A DNA stretch of 64,000 bases from positions 124,001 to 188,000 of the forward strand of contig JACKIC010000009.1 of the NCBI GenBank assembly GCA_020638655.1, read 5' to 3'. Made by a program: the position numbers and the translations under genes. How positions within the stretch are numbered: position 1 is the stretch's first letter; the number at the start of each line of letters is the position of its first letter. Source of the stretch: Planctomycetota bacterium. Its GTDB lineage: Bacteria; Planctomycetota; UBA1135; UBA2386. The notes under the pieces are model-generated. The model was given only the letters and a program-made list of their open reading frames with translations. It was not told the DNA's origin and searched no databases. Below, one piece after another: positions 53,967 to 62,743 of this stretch.

Positions 53967-55441
53967 CTGCCCCGGATCTTCTCGACCACGCCGGTCGTCG
54001 AACGCCCCGGCACCAAGGGCACCAGCACCACCTGCCCGCCGTGCGCCTCGACCCACTCGCGGCCGACGACGCCCTTGTCGCGCCAGTCCTCGCCCTTGGC
54101 GAGCACGTGCGGCGTGATCGCTTCGATCAGCTGCTTGGGCGTGTCTTCGTCGAACGCGACCACGTAGTCGACCGACTGCAGCGCCGCGAGCACCGCGGCG
54201 CGGTCCTCGACGCAGTTGATCGGCCGCTCGGGCCCCTTGCCCTGCCGCCGCACCGAAGCGTCGGTGTTGATCGCCACCATCAGCGCGTCGCCGTACGAGC
54301 GCGCCTTGGCGAGGTAGTCGCAGTGCCCCGCGTGCAGGATGTCGAAGCAGCCGTTGGTGAACGCCAGCCGCCGCCCTTCGGCGCGCAGGCGGCTCGCGAC
54401 CTCGATCGCCTGCTCGTGCGTCAGCACCTTGCCGGCGGCCGCGCCGCTGGTCTCGCCCAGGCGGGCCAGCACCTCGCGGCGGCTCGGCGCCCAGGTGCCG
54501 AGCTTGGCGACGGTGATGCCCGCCGCGTGGTTGGCCAGACGCAGGCTGTCTTCGAGCGACACGCCACAGGCGCGGCAGTAGGTCAGCACCGCGACCACGG
54601 TGTCGCCGGCGCCGGTGACGTCGAACACCTGCCGCGCCTCGGTCGGGATGATGCGGTGGCTGCCGTCCTCCTTCTCGAAGAACACGCCGTCCTTGCCGAG
54701 CGTGATCACCGCGGTGCGGATGCCGGTGATCTTGCGCAGCTCGAGCGCGACGCGATGCAGGTCCTCGGTGGTGTGGATGGTGATGCCGGTCGCGGCCTCG
54801 GCCTCCTCGCGGTTGGGCGTCAGCAGGTCGACGCCGCGGTAGATCGAGTAGTCCTTGCCCTTGGGGTCGACCACGGTGACGCCGCCCTGCGACTTCGCCG
54901 CCGCGATCGCCGCCTGGATCACCCTGGGCGTCAGCACACCCTTGCCGTAGTCGCTGAGCAGCACGCTCTTCCACGGGAACGGCCGCTGCTCGAGCAGGTC
55001 GAGCAGCGCGCGTTCGCCGGCGCCCGAGACCGGCGCGCGGCTCTCCTCGTCGACGCGCAGCACCTGCATCGTCTTGGCGACGTAACGCGTCTTGCGCGTG
55101 GTCGGCCGGCTGCGGTCGACGACCATCGCCTGGGTGTCGATGTCGGCGTCGACGAGCAACGAGCGCAGCCGCTGCCCGGCCTCGTCGTCGCCGACCACGC
55201 CGAGCACCGACGCCGCCGCGCCGAGTTCGCTGAGGTTGGCGGCGACGTTGCAGGCGCCGCCGAGCAGGTGCCGTTCGCTCTGCAGATCGAACACCAGCAC
55301 CGGCGCCTCGGGCGAGACGCGGCCGGCCTTGCCGTCGGCGTAGCGGTCGAGGATCAGGTCCCCCACCACCAGGATGCGCGTCGGCGGCAGGCCGGCGAGC
55401 AGGTCGGCGAGGCGACGACTCTCGGAGGTGAGCGCTTCCAT
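53963..55441 (-). CDS. hldE: Bifunctional heptose-7-phosphate kinase / heptose-1-phosphate adenylyltransferase
   Basis: A 492-aa HldE (RfaE) fusion. The N-terminal PfkB/ribokinase domain (about 15-330) has VVGDLILDRYADG, LGGACNVAANL, VVDPKGKDYSIYRG and the anion-hole motif VTGAGDTVVA. The C-terminal nucleotidyltransferase (about 355-490) has FTNGCFDILHAGHCDYL with HxGH at 370-373, VAINTDASVRRQGKGPERP, and a final GRSTTGVVEKI loop. Together they make ADP-D-glycero-beta-D-manno-heptose for lipopolysaccharide core, so the cell probably has an outer membrane with heptose. ATG 55441 overlaps the upstream stop (TGATG). Confidence 0.95.
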
Positions 55442-56415
55442 CAGCGGGGCTCCGCGAGGCAACCGCGCGCCTGGGCCGTGCACAGGATCGCCTGGTGCAG
55501 CAGCGGCAGCACGATCTCGTGCATCGCCAGCACCGAGCGGCCCTCCTTGGGCGGCCGCTGCACGACGTTGGTGACGGCGCGGTACTGCTGGATCATGTCG
55601 AAGTTGCAGGTCAGGAAGTCGTCGCCGAGCACGCCGCGGTTGCGGCCGATCGAGACCGCCTTGAGGAACACCTCGGGCATGATCACGGCCGAGCCGATGT
55701 TGAGCCAGACGCCGCGATCGAGCCGGCCGACGCTGTCGGCGAACGTCCAGAAGTCGCGCTGCGTCGCGCCGCCGAGCGCGCGGCCGTCGAGCGCCGGGTC
55801 CATGTGGGTGATGTCGCAGCCGAACGCGACGTGCACCGTCGCCGGGATCTGCAGTCGCGCCGCTTCGGCGAACACCGACAGGTGGCGGTGCGGCAGGTCG
55901 TCCTCGAGGATCTGCCTGCCGATCGCCTCGCCGAGCCCTTCGTGGCGCTTGTCCGCGCGCAGCGCCGCGCCGTTGAGCGCGTCGAGCGTCTCGCGCCAGA
56001 AGCCGAACGAACCGTCGGGCAGGCTGGCGGCGACGTCCTCGCTGGTCGCGCCCTGGTAGGCGGTCTCCCAGTCGTGGATCGCCGACGCGCCGTTGGTGGC
56101 GATGTGGGTCAGGAAGCCGCGCCGCATCAGGTCGATCAGCAGCGGCGACAGGCCGACCTTGAGCACGTGCGCGCCCAGCGACGCGCCGACCTCGCGACCC
56201 TGCTGACGCGCGGTGACGATGCGGTCGACGACCACCTTGAGCGACTTGCTGCCGTAGATGTCGGGCAGCGCCTCGAACCACGAGAGGAACCCCTCGACCG
56301 GCGGCAGCACCTGCGCGAAGTCCTCCTTCTGCACCAGGTTCTTGCGCTCGGCGAGCGGCCGGATGTGCAGCGGTCGGGAAGCGGGCCGCGGCGCGGGGTC
56401 GGACGGGTTGGCCAT
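55441..56415 (-). CDS. Deoxyhypusine-synthase-like protein, partner of HldE
   Basis: A 324-aa cytosolic protein. The segment GFLTHIATNGASAIHDWETAYQGATSEDVAASL resembles the NAD-binding region of deoxyhypusine synthases (NG...HD-E). LSPLLIDLMRRG precedes it, and ATVHVAFGCDITHMDPALDG and NIGSAVIMPEVFLKAV follow. The lysine motif used by true deoxyhypusine synthases for the enzyme-imine is not visible. Proteins of this kind occur beside rfaE/hldE genes in several phyla, as I recall, without known function. It is the first gene of the pair; its TGA overlaps the HldE ATG by one base. It may supply or modify a sugar-phosphate (inference). Confidence 0.78.
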   Translation of the reverse strand: MANPSDPAPRPASRPLHIRPLAERKNLVQKEDFAQVLPPVEGFLSWFEALPDIYGSKSLKVVVDRIVTARQQGREVGASLGAHVLKVGLSPLLIDLMRRGFLTHIATNGASAIHDWETAYQGATSEDVAASLPDGSFGFWRETLDALNGAALRADKRHEGLGEAIGRQILEDDLPHRHLSVFAEAARLQIPATVHVAFGCDITHMDPALDGRALGGATQRDFWTFADSVGRLDRGVWLNIGSAVIMPEVFLKAVSIGRNRGVLGDDFLTCNFDMIQQYRAVTNVVQRPPKEGRSVLAMHEIVLPLLHQAILCTAQARGCLAEPR

Positions 56416-56490
56416 CGTGGCGCCGCATCGTGCAGCGCCGGGGGCGGCGGGTAAAGGGCGAGGTCGATCTGGAGCCCGCGCCGGCGACGA

Positions 56491-57234
56491 TCAGCGGTCG
56501 GTCTCGTAGTCCGGCGGCCGGACCTCGAACGCGGCGTGCACCTTGGCCCGGTAGAGCGGGTCCGAGACGATCACGTCGATGCGATCGGGTGTCGCGGCGA
56601 GCGCCGCCGCCGACCGCGGCAGCTGCAGCACCCAGCGGCTGCGCTGCCCCTCACCGGCCCGTTCCTGCCAGCGCAGCGCCGCCCACGGCACCGGGTGCAG
56701 TTCGGCGTCGCCGGGCCGCGGCGCCACCGCGAGGTCCAGGAAGGCGAGGTGACCGCGGCTCATCTCGACCGTCGCGCCGTGGGCCTTGGCCTCGCCTTCC
56801 GCCAGGGCCACCGCGCCGCGCGACAGCGCCGCGACCGACATCAGCCCCGCCGGTTCGCCGACGCTGCCGTCGTCGCCGACGCGCGCCGTGACCCCGAGGC
56901 TCTCGGGATCGAAGGCTGCGTAGACGTGGCCCTCCTCGGTGCACGCGGCGAGCTGCAGCAGGTTGGCGCCGGAGTCGAGCTGCAACTCGGCGAACGGCAC
57001 GACCACGCGGCGCGGCCCCTGCGCTTGCGGCATGGTCACCACCGCGGCGGTGATCTGTCCGCCCGGCACCGCGACGAGCAGGTCGTCGAGGCGCCCGAAG
57101 TGCTTGTTGCTGCAGACGACGCGCAACCGCTGCACCGCGGTGAAGTCGCGCCAGACGAGCGGTCGCGCCTCGCCTTGAGCCGCCGCTGCGGCGGCCAACA
57201 GCAGCGCGACACCGAACACGAGATCCTTGCGCAT
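56491..57234 (-). CDS. Secreted PRC-barrel-like protein
   Basis: A 247-aa protein with a signal peptide (RKDLVFGVALLLAAAAAAQ). The first 90 residues (CSNKHFGRLDDLLVAVPGGQ and VVTMPQAQGPRRVVVPFAELQLD) fit a PRC-barrel: a small beta-barrel with a G-x-I/L-DDLL turn. A second copy-like segment is weaker. The C-terminal part (RIDVIVSDPLYRAKVHAAF) is unassigned. GGAGG lies seven bases before ATG 57234. It is a periplasmic protein of unknown function, upstream of the HldE pair on the same strand with a 75-bp gap, so transcription may run through. Confidence 0.72.
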   Translation of the reverse strand: MRKDLVFGVALLLAAAAAAQGEARPLVWRDFTAVQRLRVVCSNKHFGRLDDLLVAVPGGQITAAVVTMPQAQGPRRVVVPFAELQLDSGANLLQLAACTEEGHVYAAFDPESLGVTARVGDDGSVGEPAGLMSVAALSRGAVALAEGEAKAHGATVEMSRGHLAFLDLAVAPRPGDAELHPVPWAALRWQERAGEGQRSRWVLQLPRSAAALAATPDRIDVIVSDPLYRAKVHAAFEVRPPDYETDR

Positions 57235-57409
57235 GGCTGTCCTCCTGTCGGGTCTCTCTACGACCCTGGTATCGGATCCCTCCCCGGCCGTGGCAACACG
57301 CACAGGGAGTAGATGCCGGCGCAAAGAGAGCCCAGGTGCCGCGCGCGGCGACGGCCTGCGCACTTCTGCGGCCCTGGCGGCCACGAACCGTTGCGGCGAC
57401 GCTGACCGC

Positions 57410-58006
57410 ATGGGACTGCCCAGACCACCGGCGTGGCTGCCCAACGCGATCTCGGTCGCGCGCGTGCTGCTGGTGCCGGTGTGGGTCGTGCTCGCCGAGC
57501 TCGCCAACCGCGCGGGGGAGAGCCCGCCGCTGACGGCCGAGGCCGAGGCCTGGCGCGCATGGGCCTTCGCCACCCTGCTCACCATCGGCCTCTCCGACGT
57601 CCTCGACGGCTGGCTGGCGCGCCGCTTCGGCCTGCAGAGCCACCTCGGCGCCAACCTCGACGCCTTCGCCGACAAGCTCGCGCAGGTGGTCCTGTTCACC
57701 TACCTGGCGCTGCGCACCGGGCCGGCGTTCGCCGCGGTGCCGCTGTGGCTGCTCGCGCTGCTGATCGCGCGCGACGCGGTGATCGTCCTCGGCTACGCGC
57801 TGATCCGCCGTCGCCGCGGCCGCGTCGAGGCCGAGCACCGGGCCCACGGCAAGATCGCCAGTCTGTTGCTGTTCGGCCTGCTGCTCCTGCTCAGCGCCGG
57901 CCGGCATCCGGCCCCCTGGCTGCTGGCCGCGATCGCCGCGACCGTCGCGCTGAGCACCGCCCTCTACGCGCGCTGCGGCGTGCAGCAGTTCTTCGCGCCG
58001 CGGTGA
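57410..58006 (+). CDS. CDP-alcohol phosphatidyltransferase
   Basis: A 198-aa integral membrane enzyme with about five helices. The CDP-alcohol signature D-x2-DG-x2-AR-x8-G-x3-D-x3-D is complete in SDVLDGWLARRFGLQSHLG followed by ANLDAFADK. The N-terminal NAISVARVLLVPVWV is typical of PgsA and related enzymes. It transfers a phosphatidyl group from CDP-diacylglycerol to an alcohol (glycerol-phosphate, inositol or similar); the exact acceptor cannot be told. The start is ATG at 57410. It is divergent from the PRC-barrel gene across 175 bp. Confidence 0.9.
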   Translation: MGLPRPPAWLPNAISVARVLLVPVWVVLAELANRAGESPPLTAEAEAWRAWAFATLLTIGLSDVLDGWLARRFGLQSHLGANLDAFADKLAQVVLFTYLALRTGPAFAAVPLWLLALLIARDAVIVLGYALIRRRRGRVEAEHRAHGKIASLLLFGLLLLLSAGRHPAPWLLAAIAATVALSTALYARCGVQQFFAPR

Positions 58007-58040
58007 AGGGGAACGCCCCCTGTCGTCGGCGATGTGCGTA

Positions 58041-58108
58041 CGGAACCGGGTATAAGCCACAACCTGCCAGCCGCGCGCGCCGGCAGGTTGTGGTTTGCAC
58101 CGGTTCCG
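58041..58108. repeat. Large two-tier inverted repeat
   Basis: An outer 9-bp pair (CGGAACCGG at 58041-58049 with CCGGTTCCG at 58100-58108) encloses a perfect 12-bp pair (CCACAACCTGCC at 58057-58068 with GGCAGGTTGTGG at 58082-58093). It lies 35 bp after the phosphatidyltransferase and 55 bp before the next gene on the same strand. It could be a terminator (only TTT follows the inner stem), a protein-binding palindrome or a mobile repeat relic. Confidence 0.65.
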
Positions 58109-58162
58109 CACCCTCACCCACCTCGTCGCAGTCGCCCTCGTCGTCCCCATCGTCTCCGTGCC

Positions 58163-60034
58163 GTGACCACCGCCTCGCAAGTCGCCGCGTCGGCGCCTCC
58201 CGCCCGTTCGCCCTGGTTCCACTCCGCGCCGTTCGATCTGCTGCTGATCCTGGGCGTACCGTTCTTCACCTGGCCGCTGGTGATGGCGGGGCAGAACGCG
58301 TGGGGCGCAGGCCTGCTCGGCGAGTTGATCCTGCTGACCGCGACGGGCCACTACTTCGCGACCTTCGTGCGTGCCTACGGCGACCGCGAGCTGTTCGCGC
58401 GGTTCCGGATCAGATTCGTGATCGCGCCGCTGGTGCTGCTCGGCGTGTGCGTCGGCATGTTCGCCAGCGGCCACTCCTCGTCGCTGCTGCTCGTGACCAC
58501 GGGCTGGGCGTTCTGGCACTGGCTCGCGCAGGCCTTCGGCTTCGCGCGCATCTACGACATCAAGGTCGGCTCGTACCGGCGCCTGACGACGTGGCTCGAC
58601 AAGGCCCTGGTGATCACGGGCTTCGTCGGCGCGGTGATGCTCAACCCGGGTTCGATCGTGAGCTTCGGCAGGGTGTTCCTCGACGCGGGCATCATGCTGC
58701 CCGACGCCGCGACGTTCGCGGCGATGCAGAACGCGATGATCGGCGTGATGGTGCTGGTCGGCGCCGCCTACCTGGCCAACCTCGGCTGGTCGGTGGCGAA
58801 GGGCGAGCCGTGGAGCTGGCAGAAGCAGTTCATGCACGTCACCACGATCGGCTACTACTGGTTCGCGTTCGCGTACCTGCCGAACGTGCTGGTCGCGTAC
58901 GTGCTCTACGAGCTGTTCCACGACGTGCAGTACTACGCGATCACCTGGCTAACGTGCCGGCACCGCGTCACCCGCCCCGGCGTCACCCGCTGGATGCGCG
59001 GGATGTTCCAGCCGAACTGGATCGCGGCGGTCGTGTTCGTGCTGGTGATGAGCGCATTCGGCGCGACCGACGCGTTCGGCCGCCACGAACTCGCCGAGCA
59101 GAGCAAGGGTCACCAGGTCTGGCTCGGCCTGGTGATGACCGCGGCGCTGCTGCACTACTACTACGACGGCTTCATCTGGAAGGCCCGCGAGAGCACGCTC
59201 GGCGCGGACCTCGGCCTGCAGGGCGGCCTGCGCGCGGCGATGGTGCCCCACGCCCGCCACGCGGCGCTCTGGGGGCTGTTCTTCGTGCCGCTGCTCGTGC
59301 TGTTGCTGTTCGTCACGACCCGCTTCGACGACCGGCAGCGGCTGCAGGCCCTGGCGTCGCTCGCGCCCGGCGACTTCGCCATCCAGGCCGAGCTCGCCTT
59401 CGACTTCGGCAGGACCCGCGAGATGCCGGCCGCGCTCGAACACTACCGCGCCGCGATCGCCGCCAACCCGGACTACGCAGTCGCGCGCGGCCACTACGGC
59501 GCGGCGCTCGAGTTCACGGGCGACCTCGACGGCGCCCGGGAACAGTACGAAGCCGCGCTGCGCTGCCCCGACACCGCCAACATCCACGCGATGGCCCACG
59601 TCAATCTCGGTGTGCTGCTGCTCCTGCGCGGCGATCGTGCCGCGGCCCAGACGCACTTCACCGCCGGCGCGGCGCTCGGCGGCGACAGCCCGATCAACCG
59701 CATCATGGGGCTCGCTGCCGGCGTGCCCGCCGAGGCCGTCGACCAGCGCCTGCAGCTCTACCGCGCCGCGCTGCAGCTCGACCCCAACCAGGCGGACGCG
59801 CACCTGAACCTCGGCACGCTGCTGCTCAACCGCGGCGGCTTCGAGGAGGCCGCCAACCACTTCACCGCGGTGCTGCGCGGCGCCCCCGACTTCGTTCCGG
59901 CCCTCATCGGCCTGGCCTCGGCGCAGGCCGAGCTCGGCCGCCGCGACCGCGCACTCGAGGCGGTCAACCGCGCGCTGGCGCGCGAGCCCGGCAACCAGCA
60001 GGCGCTGCAGCTCAAGACCCGCCTGGGCGGCTGA
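58163..60034 (+). CDS. Multi-pass membrane protein with C-terminal TPR domain
   Basis: A 623-aa protein. Residues 20-400 hold about ten hydrophobic helices with conserved-looking charged and aromatic pieces (TGHYFATFVRAYGDRELFAR, WHWLAQAFGFARIYDIKVG, YELFHDVQYYAITWL, HYYYDGFIWKARES). His residues in several helices (TGHYF, FWHWL, LFHDVQYY, HYYYDGF) might bind metal or haem. Residues about 410-620 form five to six TPR units (AALEHYRAAIAANPDYAVA, NLGTLLLNRGGFEEAANHF). I recognise it only as a type found in planctomycetes. The start is GTG at 58163. No operon partner. Confidence 0.72.
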   Translation: MTTASQVAASAPPARSPWFHSAPFDLLLILGVPFFTWPLVMAGQNAWGAGLLGELILLTATGHYFATFVRAYGDRELFARFRIRFVIAPLVLLGVCVGMFASGHSSSLLLVTTGWAFWHWLAQAFGFARIYDIKVGSYRRLTTWLDKALVITGFVGAVMLNPGSIVSFGRVFLDAGIMLPDAATFAAMQNAMIGVMVLVGAAYLANLGWSVAKGEPWSWQKQFMHVTTIGYYWFAFAYLPNVLVAYVLYELFHDVQYYAITWLTCRHRVTRPGVTRWMRGMFQPNWIAAVVFVLVMSAFGATDAFGRHELAEQSKGHQVWLGLVMTAALLHYYYDGFIWKARESTLGADLGLQGGLRAAMVPHARHAALWGLFFVPLLVLLLFVTTRFDDRQRLQALASLAPGDFAIQAELAFDFGRTREMPAALEHYRAAIAANPDYAVARGHYGAALEFTGDLDGAREQYEAALRCPDTANIHAMAHVNLGVLLLLRGDRAAAQTHFTAGAALGGDSPINRIMGLAAGVPAEAVDQRLQLYRAALQLDPNQADAHLNLGTLLLNRGGFEEAANHFTAVLRGAPDFVPALIGLASAQAELGRRDRALEAVNRALAREPGNQQALQLKTRLGG

Positions 60035-60049
60035 GCGCAGGCGCGCCCC

Positions 60050-60610
60050 TCAGCCGGCGGCGTCGAAGGCGCGGCGCAGCCACCGCACCAGCGCCGCGTC
60101 GACCTCCTGGACGCTGGTCAGCCAGACCTTGAACTGGCACATGCCGCCGGCCTTCTGGGCCACGAAGCGGTCGTCACCTTCGGCGTCCTTGAGGTTGATG
60201 CCGATCTCGAGGCGCCCCTTGCTGCCCGGCCCCACCATTGCGAACTGCTTGCTGCGGCGCAGGCTCAGGTAGGTCTTCTTCGGCGCGATCTCGAACGCGC
60301 CGAACGCGCCGATCTTCGCCATCACCGCGTCGTGCAGCGGCCGCAGCGCGGCCTTGCCGCCGGCGTAGATCGCTGCGAGCGGATCGTCGCCCGCAGCTGC
60401 CGTCGGCCCAGCCGCGGCGCGGAACAGGTGCGCGACGAGGTTGGCGTCGCCGTGCCCCATGCCGAACTCGCTCTTCAGCCACGCCACCATCTGCCCGTGC
60501 TTGTCGAGCCCGGCCTTCGCCAGCGCCGCGTGCAGCTGCGCGAGCTTCTTGCCGGTGCGCTTCTCGAGGTTGGCCAGCTGGGTCTGCGTCGCCTGGTCGG
60601 GAGTGCTCAT
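60050..60610 (-). CDS. DUF4287 / DUF5655 protein
   Basis: A 186-aa cytosolic protein of two small domains. The N-terminal DUF4287 part covers QTQLANLEKRTGKKLAQLHA and KHGQMVAWLKSEFGMGHGDANLVAHLF (about 5-65). The C-terminal DUF5655 part covers LRPLHDAVMAKIGAFGAFEI, KKTYLSLRRSKQFAMVGPGS and GRLEIGINLKD. The second domain resembles proteins proposed to bind nucleic acid or to act as transport-linked factors, but its role is not established. The gene is convergent with the membrane-TPR gene, 15 bp between stops. Confidence 0.88.
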   Translation of the reverse strand: MSTPDQATQTQLANLEKRTGKKLAQLHAALAKAGLDKHGQMVAWLKSEFGMGHGDANLVAHLFRAAAGPTAAAGDDPLAAIYAGGKAALRPLHDAVMAKIGAFGAFEIAPKKTYLSLRRSKQFAMVGPGSKGRLEIGINLKDAEGDDRFVAQKAGGMCQFKVWLTSVQEVDAALVRWLRRAFDAAG

Positions 60611-60763
60611 GCCGCCATCGGACGCCGCCGCGCGGCCGGGCGCAACGGCTTGGTCGCCGCGGCGGCACCGCGCTCCACAGGAGACTGGCCGTCACCGCTC
60701 GGACCGGCGATAGTCGCCCCGCCCGCGCCGCCCGCGTCGGCGCGCCCACCACGTTCACCCGCC

Positions 60764-62623
60764 ATGACCGACTCCCAAGACTGGGCCCAGCCCTTCCGTC
60801 AGGTCCACATCTTCGCCAAGCTCACCGCCGAGGAGAGCGACCGGCTCCTGGCCCAGGTCGAGCGACGCACCTACCGCGAAGGCGAGGTGCTGTTCCACGA
60901 AGGTGATCCGCGCGCGCGCCTGCTGCTGATCCGCAAGGGCCGCGTCGAGCTCACCCGCGTCGACGCCTACGGCACGCGCCGGCCGGTGGTGACCATGATG
61001 CGCGGCGAGCTGCTCGGTGAGGGCATGATGATCGAAGGCTCGGTGCACTCGACCCAGGCCACGGCCGCGACCGAGTGCGAGGTCGCGTTCCTGCACCGCG
61101 ACAAGGTCAAGGCGTTCGTGGCCGAGGACCACAACCTCGAGAAGCGCATGCTGTCGAGCCTGCTCGCCGAGGTCGTCAGCCGCGTCGATCAGCTGCTGTT
61201 CCGCACCAGCGGCGTGACCCACGCCTACTCGACGGGCAAGACGCGCACCGAACACGACCTGCTCGGCGACGGCCAGGTCCAGGCCGAGGCCTACTTCGGC
61301 CTGCAGACGCTGCGCGCGATGAGCAACTTCGACATCGGCGGCGGGCGCCTGAACGCGTACCCCAACCTGATCCGGGCCCTGGCCATGGTCAAAAAGGCCT
61401 GCGTGCTCGCCAACCAGGACTGCGGCGTGCTGGTCGCCGAGGTCGCCGGCGCGATCGCCGACGCCGCCGACGAGGTGATCGCCGGCAAGCTGCACGACCA
61501 CTTCGTCGTCGACATGCTGCAGGGCGGCGCCGGCACCTCGACCAACATGAACGTCAACGAGGTGCTCGCCAACCGCGCGCTCGAGCTGCTCGGCGCCGAC
61601 AAGGGCGCCTACGACCGCGTGCACCCCAACAACCACGTCAACTGCTCGCAGTCGACCAACGACGTGTACCCCAGCGCCCTCAAGCTCGGCATGATCCTCA
61701 GCAGCCAGCGGCTGATCGAGGGCGTCGAGGAGCTGATCGGCGCGTTCGAGCGCAAGGCCGCCGAGTTCAGGGACGTGGTCAAGATGGGCCGCACGCAGCT
61801 GCAGGACGCGGTGCCGATGACCCTGGGCCAGGAGTTCAAGGCGTTCGCCGTCAGCCTGCGCCAGGAGCTGGCCAGCCTGCACCGCAGCCGCGACGACCTG
61901 CGCACGCTCAACATCGGCGGCACCGCGATCGGCACCGGCCTGAACACGCCCAAGGGCTACCGCGAACGCGCCATCGACCGCCTGCGCCAGGTCACCGGGC
62001 TGCAGCTCTCGCTGGCGCCCGACCTGATCGAGGCGACGCAGGACACGCAGGGCTTCGTGATGTTCTCGGCGTCGCTGAAGTCGCTCGCGATCAAGCTGTC
62101 GAAGATCTGCAGCGACCTGCGCCTGTTGTCGTCGGGGCCGCGCGCGGGCCTGGGCGAGATCCAGCTGCCGCCGCGCCAGCCGGGCTCGTCGATCATGCCC
62201 GGCAAGGTCAACCCGGTGATCCCCGAGGTGGTCAACCAGGTCGCCTTCCGCGTCATCGGCAACGACCTCGCCGTCGCGCTCGCCGCCGAGGGCGGCCAGC
62301 TGCAGCTCAACGTGATGGAGCCGGTGATCGCGCTGAGCATCCTCGAGTCGCTGAAGATCCTCGCCAACGCGGTGATCACGCTGCGCCACAACTGCGTCGA
62401 CGGCATCGTCGCCAACGTCGAGCAGTGCCGCCGCTTCGTCGAGAACAGCATCGGCCTGGTGACGGCGCTCGTTCCGGTGCTCGGCTACGGCACCTCAACC
62501 GAAGTCGCCGCCGAGGCCCTCGCCAGCGGCGACAGCGTCGCCGACGTGCTGCGCCGCCGCGGCCTCTACAACGACGAGATCGCCGCGGCGCTGGCCCCCG
62601 AACGCATGGCCAACCCGGATTGA
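60764..62623 (+). CDS. Cyclic-nucleotide-binding domain fused to aspartate ammonia-lyase
   Basis: A 619-aa fusion. Residues about 10-130 are a cNMP-binding beta-roll (FRQVHIFAKLTAEESDRLLA, YREGEVLFHEGDPRARLLLI, MRGELLGEGMMI). The Arg that normally contacts the cyclic phosphate is not conserved; the spot reads GSVHSTQAT. A helical linker follows. Residues about 155-619 are a full aspartase/fumarase-type lyase: TRTEHDLLGDGQVQAEAYFG, GTSTNMNVNEVLANRA, VHPNNHVNCSQSTNDVYPSA, MGRTQLQDAVP and the signature GSSIMPGKVNP at 474-484 with the catalytic Ser. It deaminates L-aspartate to fumarate and ammonia, presumably under allosteric control by the N-terminal domain. ATG 60764 is chosen because the roll starts there. 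Confidence 0.93.
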   Translation: MTDSQDWAQPFRQVHIFAKLTAEESDRLLAQVERRTYREGEVLFHEGDPRARLLLIRKGRVELTRVDAYGTRRPVVTMMRGELLGEGMMIEGSVHSTQATAATECEVAFLHRDKVKAFVAEDHNLEKRMLSSLLAEVVSRVDQLLFRTSGVTHAYSTGKTRTEHDLLGDGQVQAEAYFGLQTLRAMSNFDIGGGRLNAYPNLIRALAMVKKACVLANQDCGVLVAEVAGAIADAADEVIAGKLHDHFVVDMLQGGAGTSTNMNVNEVLANRALELLGADKGAYDRVHPNNHVNCSQSTNDVYPSALKLGMILSSQRLIEGVEELIGAFERKAAEFRDVVKMGRTQLQDAVPMTLGQEFKAFAVSLRQELASLHRSRDDLRTLNIGGTAIGTGLNTPKGYRERAIDRLRQVTGLQLSLAPDLIEATQDTQGFVMFSASLKSLAIKLSKICSDLRLLSSGPRAGLGEIQLPPRQPGSSIMPGKVNPVIPEVVNQVAFRVIGNDLAVALAAEGGQLQLNVMEPVIALSILESLKILANAVITLRHNCVDGIVANVEQCRRFVENSIGLVTALVPVLGYGTSTEVAAEALASGDSVADVLRRRGLYNDEIAAALAPERMANPD

Positions 62624-62743
62624 GCGGGCGCCGCGGGGTGCGCAGAAGGCCTGCCCCACCTACGCCACAAGCCCCGTAGCCCAGCGGCGTAGCTTCGCGA
62701 CCATGAACTCCTGCCCGGCGCCCCGCGTCGGCGGAAGGATCCC

